Made by a program: the position numbers and the translations under genes | Notes under the pieces: model-generated | What the model was told of the DNA's origin: nothing | What the model saw: only the letters and a program-made list of their open reading frames with translations | Databases searched by the model: none | Part shown: positions 59,654 to 64,000 of the stretch, piece after piece | How positions within the stretch are numbered: the first letter of the stretch is position 1 | Layout: each line of letters begins with the position of its first letter | Origin: Synechococcus sp. Cruz-7E5 | GTDB taxonomy: Bacteria; Cyanobacteriota; Cyanobacteriia; PCC-6307; Cyanobiaceae | Reading direction: 5' to 3' | Assembly: GCF_024345995.1 (NCBI RefSeq) | Contig: NZ_JAGQCE010000013.1 | Location: 1 to 64,000, forward strand | DNA length: 64,000 nucleotides

Positions 59654-59920
59654 ATGTCAGGCCCGGTTCCCCCCGCTGAGGGCCCCCAGCCGCTTGATCT
59701 GCCCGCCGGCCGCTCCTATCTGTGCAGCTGCCGCCGCAGTCGCCAGGGCTGGTTCTGCGACGGCGCCCATCTGGGCAGTGGGCTGATTGCCCGTGAGGTT
59801 CAGCTGGAGGAGCCGGGCACCGTGCTGATGTGCGGTTGCGGCCGCTCCCGCCGCTATCCCCTCTGCGACGGCAGCCATGGTCGAGCGGCCGCAAAGCCCT
59901 GGTGGGCCTGGTGGAGATGA
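59654..59920 (+). CDS. Tandem CDGSH iron-sulphur protein
   Basis: An 88-residue protein with two CDGSH-type [2Fe-2S] motifs: CSCRRSRQGWFCDGAH (about 24-39) and CGCGRSRRYPLCDGSH (about 60-75), each with the C-x-C..C..H ligands. In mitoNEET-type proteins these clusters are redox-active and labile; bacterial forms have uncertain roles in Fe-S or redox sensing. Its TGA overlaps the next gene's ATG (ATGA), so it is co-translated with a VOC-family protein. ATG 59654. Confidence 0.88.
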   Translation: MSGPVPPAEGPQPLDLPAGRSYLCSCRRSRQGWFCDGAHLGSGLIAREVQLEEPGTVLMCGCGRSRRYPLCDGSHGRAAAKPWWAWWR

Positions 59921-60291
59921 AGGGCTCGATCGTGCTGGCTGCCGACGATCCAGCGGCACTGGCCTGTTTCTATGGCTCCCTGCTTGCGGTGGAGCCTCAG
60001 CAGGGCCTGAGCGAATCCCACTGGCGGGTGGCCTGGCCTGCCGGAGGGTTCCTGGAGATCTATGCCCCGTCGAGCAGCCGGCCCCAGCCCCGGCAATTGG
60101 GCCGTGTGGCGCTGTGCCTGCAACGCCACGCCGAAGGCGGTGATCCCACCCAGGTGCTCCACGACTGGATTGGGCAGTCAACAGCCCAGGGGGCATCGCT
60201 GCTCACACCCCCGCGGCAGGAACCGTTCGGGGTGGAAGCCTGGCTACTTGATCCGGAGGGCAACCGCCTGCTGTTGCTGGTACAGGACTGA
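59917..60291 (+). CDS. VOC (glyoxalase/bleomycin resistance) family protein
   Basis: A 124-residue protein, one or two beta-alpha-beta-beta-beta units: IVLAADDPAALACFYGSLLAVEPQQ, HWRVAWPAGGFLEIYAP and PFGVEAWLLDPEGNRLLLL, the last being the standard metal-ligand Glu strand of VOC proteins. Substrate unknown. Its ATG 59917 overlaps the CDGSH stop. A real protein is supported by the pattern; a dioxygenase or glyoxalase role cannot be chosen. Confidence 0.75.
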   Translation: MKGSIVLAADDPAALACFYGSLLAVEPQQGLSESHWRVAWPAGGFLEIYAPSSSRPQPRQLGRVALCLQRHAEGGDPTQVLHDWIGQSTAQGASLLTPPRQEPFGVEAWLLDPEGNRLLLLVQD

Positions 60292-60420
60292 GACCGGCCG
60301 CGCAGCCGCTGCTCCTGAATCCGGCGCCACGCCATCAATTTTGTAGCTGCTCACACAATTGAAGCGTTGCATGAATGGCTTCCGAACTACCGGAAAAGCT
60401 CTGTCAAGCCCGATCCACAG

Positions 60421-61812
60421 TTATGACCCCACCAGCTTCGCCAGCAGTTGGGTCCCGGCACCGATGGCTGCAGCTGCGCCAATCAGCTGCAGCACACTCC
60501 AGCGCAGTTTCACCAGGACCAGCAGGGCGAGGGCCACCACCAGTGCTGCTGCGGGATCCATGCGTCCGTTGGGCCAGAGCACCGGTCCGGCCAAGAACAC
60601 CGCCAGGCTGGCGATCACCCCCACCACAGCCGCTGTGATCGCTGTGAGCGGTGCGCCCAGGCGCAGGTCGCCGCGGCTGGCCTCCACAAGCGGCGCCCCG
60701 GTCAGGATGAATCCGAAGGACGGAAGAAAGGTGAACCACACCGTGACCAGGGTGGCGGCGGCGGCGGCGGGCCAGCTGCCCTCAGTGCTGTTCCAGCCGC
60801 CCATGAACCCCACGAAGGCCACCACCATGATCAGCGGGCCCGGGGTGGTTTCCCCCAGTGCCAGGCCATCGACCATCTGGCCGGCTGAGAGCCAGCCGAA
60901 CTGCTCCACCGCCCCCTGGGCCACATAGGGCAGCACGGCATAGGCCCCACCGAAGCTCAGCAGGGCCACCCGGGAGAAAAAGCGGGCCATCAGCGCGAGG
61001 TTGCCGTTCCAGCCGCCGGCAGCGGTGAGCAGCGCCAGGGGAATCAGCAAGGCCATTCCCCAGGCCAGCAGGGTGAGTGCCAGGCGGCGGCGGCTGAAGC
61101 GGGCGTGCTCCGGGGTCGAGGTGTGGTCTCCGTGGATGGGCTCCTCCTCTGGCATGCCTGCGCTTGATGTCGGGCTACTGGACTGCTGAGGGGGTGGGGC
61201 TGAATGACCTGGCACCAGCAACAGCCCCGATCGCCAGCGGCCTACCACCAGGCCGCAGAGGGCTGCCCCCACCACCACCAGTGGATAGGGAAGCTGCAAC
61301 ACCGCCAAGGCCAGAAACGCCGCGACGGCAATGCCGATCAGCACAGGGGTTCGCAGGGTGCGCAGGCCCAGCCGCCAGGCCGCCACCAGCACGATCGCCA
61401 GCACGGTCGGCTTGAGCACGGCAAACACCGAAACGAGCAGGGGCAGCTGGCCCCAGAGGGCATAGACCGTGGCCAGGGCCGTGAGCACCAGCACCGAGGG
61501 GGCCAGGAACAGCCCACCGGCGATCAGGCCACCAGGCACCCCATGCATCAGCCAGCCCAGATAGGTGGCCAGCTGGGTGGCCTCCGGACCGGGCAGAAGC
61601 ATGCAGTAGTTGAGGGCATGCAGGAAGCGCCGCTCGCTCAACCAGCGCCGCCGCTCCACCAGCTCCCGGTGCAACAGGGCGATCTGCCCGGCGGGCCCAC
61701 CGAAGCTCACCAGCCCGAGCTTCAGCCAGAAACGCGACGCCTCGCTCAGGCTCACGGCTGAGGTCGGAGCAGCCGATTGCGTGGTCAGAGCTGGCGTTAG
61801 CGAGCTGGTCAT
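60421..61812 (-). CDS. chrA: Chromate transporter (CHR family)
   Basis: A 463-residue protein with the CHR duplicate: FWLKLGLVSFGGPAGQIALLHRELVERRRWL in the first half, shown in parts as GLVSFGGPAGQ and ARFFSRVALLSFGGAYAVLPYVAQ in the second, each with a FGG motif. LLPGPEATQLATYLGW and GETTPGPLIMVVAFVGFMGGW are the matching second signatures. It exports chromate or, in many bacteria, has an unknown anion role in sulphur metabolism; sulfate-binding genes follow upstream. ATG 61812 overlaps the amidotransferase stop. Confidence 0.9.
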   Translation of the reverse strand: MTSSLTPALTTQSAAPTSAVSLSEASRFWLKLGLVSFGGPAGQIALLHRELVERRRWLSERRFLHALNYCMLLPGPEATQLATYLGWLMHGVPGGLIAGGLFLAPSVLVLTALATVYALWGQLPLLVSVFAVLKPTVLAIVLVAAWRLGLRTLRTPVLIGIAVAAFLALAVLQLPYPLVVVGAALCGLVVGRWRSGLLLVPGHSAPPPQQSSSPTSSAGMPEEEPIHGDHTSTPEHARFSRRRLALTLLAWGMALLIPLALLTAAGGWNGNLALMARFFSRVALLSFGGAYAVLPYVAQGAVEQFGWLSAGQMVDGLALGETTPGPLIMVVAFVGFMGGWNSTEGSWPAAAAATLVTVWFTFLPSFGFILTGAPLVEASRGDLRLGAPLTAITAAVVGVIASLAVFLAGPVLWPNGRMDPAAALVVALALLVLVKLRWSVLQLIGAAAAIGAGTQLLAKLVGS

Positions 61813-62654
61813 GCCAGACCGATCCGGTTTGGGGCCACAACAAGATCCCCACCCCAATCGCATGGGGATCTTGTTGTGGCGCTGCTGCGCTGACGGATCT
61901 CGCCGTCGATCAGCAGCATGGATTCTCCGAGCTGGAAGGGCTGCCACAGCTCATCGGTGGTGAGTGGCTCCGTGCTCAGGATCGTCACCACATCATGGGC
62001 CGTGGTGAGTGTGGAGAAATCAACCTGAAGGGGCGCATCGGCCAGGGTGGCGGTACGGAAGGGGGCCCGGCGGGTGAGCCAGTGCAACCGGGTGGTGGCG
62101 GTGGCAAACAGCCACTGGCCATTGCTGATCAGGGCATTGAAGGTGCCGCGCTGGGCCAGCTGGGCGGCGCAGCGATGCAGGAGGGCGAACAGGGCAGCGG
62201 CATCCTCTGGATCCACCCGGGCCCGGTCAAGCTGCTCGAGAATCCAGCAGAAGGCGGCCTCGCTGTCGGTGGAGCCGAACGGGCGGTAGCGAACGCCCAG
62301 GGGGATCTCGCCCTTGAGGTCACCGTTGTGAGCGAACACCCAGCTCTGATCCTGCCAGGTGCGGCAGAAGGGATGGCAGTTTTCCAGGGCCACCACCCCG
62401 CGGGTCGCCTGACGGATGTGGGCGATGCTCACCAGAGCCTTGGCAGGGCTTTCAGACAGTTGATTCGCCAGGGCGGAGAAGGCGGCCGGGGCGTCCTCTC
62501 GCAGCAGGGTGAGGCCATGGCCAGTGGGGCTGAAACTGGCCAGCCCCCAGCCATCGGCGTGCTCGCCGGTGACACCACCGCGGCGACTGAGGCCCCGAAA
62601 GGAAAAGCCCATGTCGGTGGGGGTGTTGGCGTTGAGGGCCAGCAGCTCACACAT
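61809..62654 (-). CDS. Class II glutamine amidotransferase (YafJ-like)
   Basis: A 281-residue Ntn-hydrolase. ATG 62654 gives MCELLALN, where Cys2 becomes the N-terminal nucleophile; the open frame beyond 62654 is not used. FRGLSRRGGVTGEHADGWGLAS, ALVSIAHIRQATRGVVALENCHPF and FAHNGDLKG are the glutamine-site motifs. It hydrolyses glutamine to provide ammonia; YafJ itself has no known partner. The last 20 or so residues lie within the inverted repeat and may be altered. The stop overlaps chrA's ATG by 4 bp. Confidence 0.85.
   Translation of the reverse strand: MCELLALNANTPTDMGFSFRGLSRRGGVTGEHADGWGLASFSPTGHGLTLLREDAPAAFSALANQLSESPAKALVSIAHIRQATRGVVALENCHPFCRTWQDQSWVFAHNGDLKGEIPLGVRYRPFGSTDSEAAFCWILEQLDRARVDPEDAAALFALLHRCAAQLAQRGTFNALISNGQWLFATATTRLHWLTRRAPFRTATLADAPLQVDFSTLTTAHDVVTILSTEPLTTDELWQPFQLGESMLLIDGEIRQRSSATTRSPCDWGGDLVVAPNRIGLA
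61834..61880. repeat. 17-bp perfect inverted repeat in the amidotransferase 3' end
   Basis: Arms 61834-61850 and 61864-61880 are exact reverse complements, loop ACCCCAATCGCAT. It is within the last codons of the glutamine amidotransferase gene and ends 22 bp before the chrA ATG (minus strand). It is too far from a T-run to be a plain terminator and could modulate chrA translation or be a template-switch scar like the one at 55925. Confidence 0.8.
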
Positions 62655-62661
62655 GGCCGGA

Positions 62662-63702
62662 TTAGCGGGTTTTGGCGAAGAGACGATCCCAGAGTCCGTC
62701 TTTGCCAAAGAACTCCTTGTTCACCAGGTCCCAGCCTCCGAAGTCCTGCACAGTGAAGAACTGCTTGACGGGGGCAAAGCGATCCTTTACTCGTGACCAG
62801 ATCGTGGGGTTGGTGGGGCGGAATCCCTCCTCGGCAAAGATGGCCTGCGCCTCTTCTGAGAATAGATACTGGGCAAGGGCTTCTGCGGCCTTACGGGTGC
62901 CTTTTCGTTCCACATTCTTGTCGACCACGGCGACCGGACCCTCAATGCGGATGTTCACTTCTGGCACCAAGAATGGATCTTTGAGATCACCGGTCCTGGT
63001 GGCAAGGATGGCCTCGTTTTCGTAGTTCAGAAGCACATCACCCTGGCCTTTCTTGAGGAACACGTCGGAGGCTTCTCGCGCATCCTTGGGCAGATTGTCA
63101 ACGTTCTTGTACACGCTGGCAACATAGGCCTCGGCCTGCTGTTGGTTGCCTCCCGTCTGGGTCACCGAGCCCCAGAGGCCCAGGAAGTTCCAGCGGGCAC
63201 CGCCTGAAGTTTTGGGATTGGCTGTCACCACCGTGATGCCTGGCTTGATCAGATCGGCCCAGGAGGCGATCTGCTTGGGGTTGCCCGGACGGGTCAGGAA
63301 AGCCACCGTGGAGTTGGTGATGATGCTGTTGTTGGGCAACTCCTTCTCCCAGCCGGCATCCAACAGTCCCGATTCCTCGAGCTTGAGTACGTCGGCCGAG
63401 AGGGCCAGGGTCACCACATCGGCATCGAGGCCATCGATCACCGCCCGGGTCTGGGTGCCTGAGCCGCCGTAACTGGTTTTGATCTCCAGCTCCTGGCCCG
63501 TTTTGGCTTTCCATTCCGAGATGAACTTGGGAATGATCCGGTCGTAAGCCCCCTTGGTGACGGCGTAACTCACAAGCAGCAGCTGTTGTTGACCGTCCGG
63601 GTCGCCAGTGCCGGAGCTTTGCGGCGGGCCACCGCAGCCGGCCAGGAGGACCAGAGAGCCAGCCGCAAGCAGGGGTGAGAGGCACTGAGAGAACTTAGCC
63701 AC
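62662..63702 (-). CDS. sbpA: Sulfate-binding lipoprotein SbpA
   Basis: A 346-residue ABC transporter substrate-binding protein with a lipobox (LLAGCGG, Cys near 23). Sulfate-binding signatures: VSYAVTKGAYDRIIPKF, KTSYGGSGTQTRAV, VTANPKTSGGARWNFLGLWG and FRPTNPTIW. It binds sulfate in the periplasm for the CysTWA transporter. GTG 63702. Its 8-bp gap from the amidotransferase gene suggests an operon with chrA. A second, related gene begins upstream (63805). Confidence 0.93.
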   Translation of the reverse strand: MAKFSQCLSPLLAAGSLVLLAGCGGPPQSSGTGDPDGQQQLLLVSYAVTKGAYDRIIPKFISEWKAKTGQELEIKTSYGGSGTQTRAVIDGLDADVVTLALSADVLKLEESGLLDAGWEKELPNNSIITNSTVAFLTRPGNPKQIASWADLIKPGITVVTANPKTSGGARWNFLGLWGSVTQTGGNQQQAEAYVASVYKNVDNLPKDAREASDVFLKKGQGDVLLNYENEAILATRTGDLKDPFLVPEVNIRIEGPVAVVDKNVERKGTRKAAEALAQYLFSEEAQAIFAEEGFRPTNPTIWSRVKDRFAPVKQFFTVQDFGGWDLVNKEFFGKDGLWDRLFAKTR

Positions 63703-63707
63703 GTTTT

Positions 63708-63752
63708 CCGGTCGGAAATTCGAAGATCAGAATACCACGGTTATCCGACCGG
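63708..63752. promoter_or_regulatory. Inverted repeat between the two sulfate-binding genes
   Basis: A 9-bp perfect inverted repeat (63708-63716 and 63744-63752, 27-bp spacer) lies in the 102-bp gap directly upstream of the sbpA start. It may be the terminator of the upstream sbp gene or an operator for sbpA. Confidence 0.4.
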
Positions 63753-63804
63753 TGAGACGTCCATACGAGGCGCCTTGGCCTGGTGGGCTCGGGGCGGCTT
63801 CCCT

Positions 63805-64000
63805 TCAGCGGGTCCTGGCGAAGATCTGATCCCAGGTCCCGCCTTTGCCGAAGAACTTCTTGTCGACGCCCGCCCAGCCACCGAAATCACTCACCTTGAA
63901 GAAGCTCGCGTTCTGGAACTTGCCTCTGGCATAGGCCTTGCCTTGAGGGGTCACGGGGCGGAAGCCGTTGTCCACGAAGATCTTCTGGGCCTGCGGTGTA
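63805..64000 (-). CDS. Second sulfate-binding protein (3' end only)
   Basis: The minus strand ends a protein like SbpA, in parts: PQAQKIFVDNGFRPVTPQGKAYARG and FFKVSDFGGWAGVDKKFFGKGG, WDQIFARTR, stop 63807-63805. It differs from SbpA in many residues, so it is a paralogue rather than a duplicate copy. The rest lies beyond the window edge. Both in tandem suggest an expanded sulfate or related-anion uptake locus. Confidence 0.88.
   Translation of the reverse strand, partial: TPQAQKIFVDNGFRPVTPQGKAYARGKFQNASFFKVSDFGGWAGVDKKFFGKGGTWDQIFARTR

Noticed and set aside
1-64000. CRISPR array, diversity-generating retroelement, retron or prophage
   Set aside because: No regularly spaced repeats with unique spacers, no reverse transcriptase and no phage structural genes were seen; the only tandem repeat is the heptamer at 50026.

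Overview
The window reads as part of a high-GC picocyanobacterial chromosome of the Synechococcus/Cyanobium type. The lineage call rests on chlorophyll synthase (chlG) next to a DUF2862 gene, a phylloquinone-type menG, separate glyQ, high-light-inducible (hli) genes, a cyanobacterial PBP1A, CYP120-like P450, a CobW/Zur-like zinc locus and HIP1 octamers (GCGATCGC, e.g. 4769, 50412, 59543). No species can be named from sequence alone.

Layout. 0.1-4.5 kb: decaying surface-glycan region with a methyltransferase pseudogene, an intact SPINDLY/GT41 TPR glycosyltransferase, an FkbM methyltransferase and a wrecked second GT41 copy. 4.5-7 kb: membrane protein, sensor kinase, then small DNA-binding/antitoxin remnants. 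7.3-16.7 kb: accessory island of visibly lower GC made of two convergent operons whose stop codons overlap (CmoA-like carboxy-SAM synthase, TIGR04325 protein, PaaK/CapK-type adenylating enzyme, GT4 on +; GMC oxidoreductase, DegT aminotransferase, PhyH dioxygenase, WecE-like aminotransferase on -). It looks like a pathway building a modified amino-sugar glycan or glycolipid and is the best candidate for undescribed biology here. 16.8-21.2 kb: transposase remnant and a toxin-antitoxin zone with three apparently intact modules (FitA/FitB-like, RHH/VapC, MazE/VapC) and at least three broken ones, with a response regulator coupled to one of them.

21.1-39.3 kb: conserved core. TGM/DUF58/MoxR operon, orphan DppC permease, TrmH, trypsin-like lipoprotein protease, alkyltransferase-like protein, RsmB, PBP1A, chlG, DUF2862, hisF, menG, glyQ, comEC and tRNA-Ser(CGA). 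39.5-51.6 kb: P450, FetAB-like ABC exporter, pterin dehydratase, DUF305 protein, thioredoxin-like protein, TPR protein, CPA2 antiporter with a heptamer repeat, FMN reductase, and an hli array that includes two tiny membrane ORFs.

51.6-57.3 kb: metal-ion locus with a P-type ATPase, a CobW zinc GTPase behind a Zur-like palindrome, and a broken cobW::znuB fusion carrying a perfect 20-bp inverted repeat that looks like a replication template-switch scar. 57.3-64 kb: glycine-periodic protein, amber-interrupted DsrE gene, DUF2459 lipoprotein, CDGSH and VOC proteins, a glutamine amidotransferase overlapping chrA, and tandem sulfate-binding proteins (the second cut by the window edge). Pseudogene density is high at both accessory zones; the core between 21 and 39 kb shows none.
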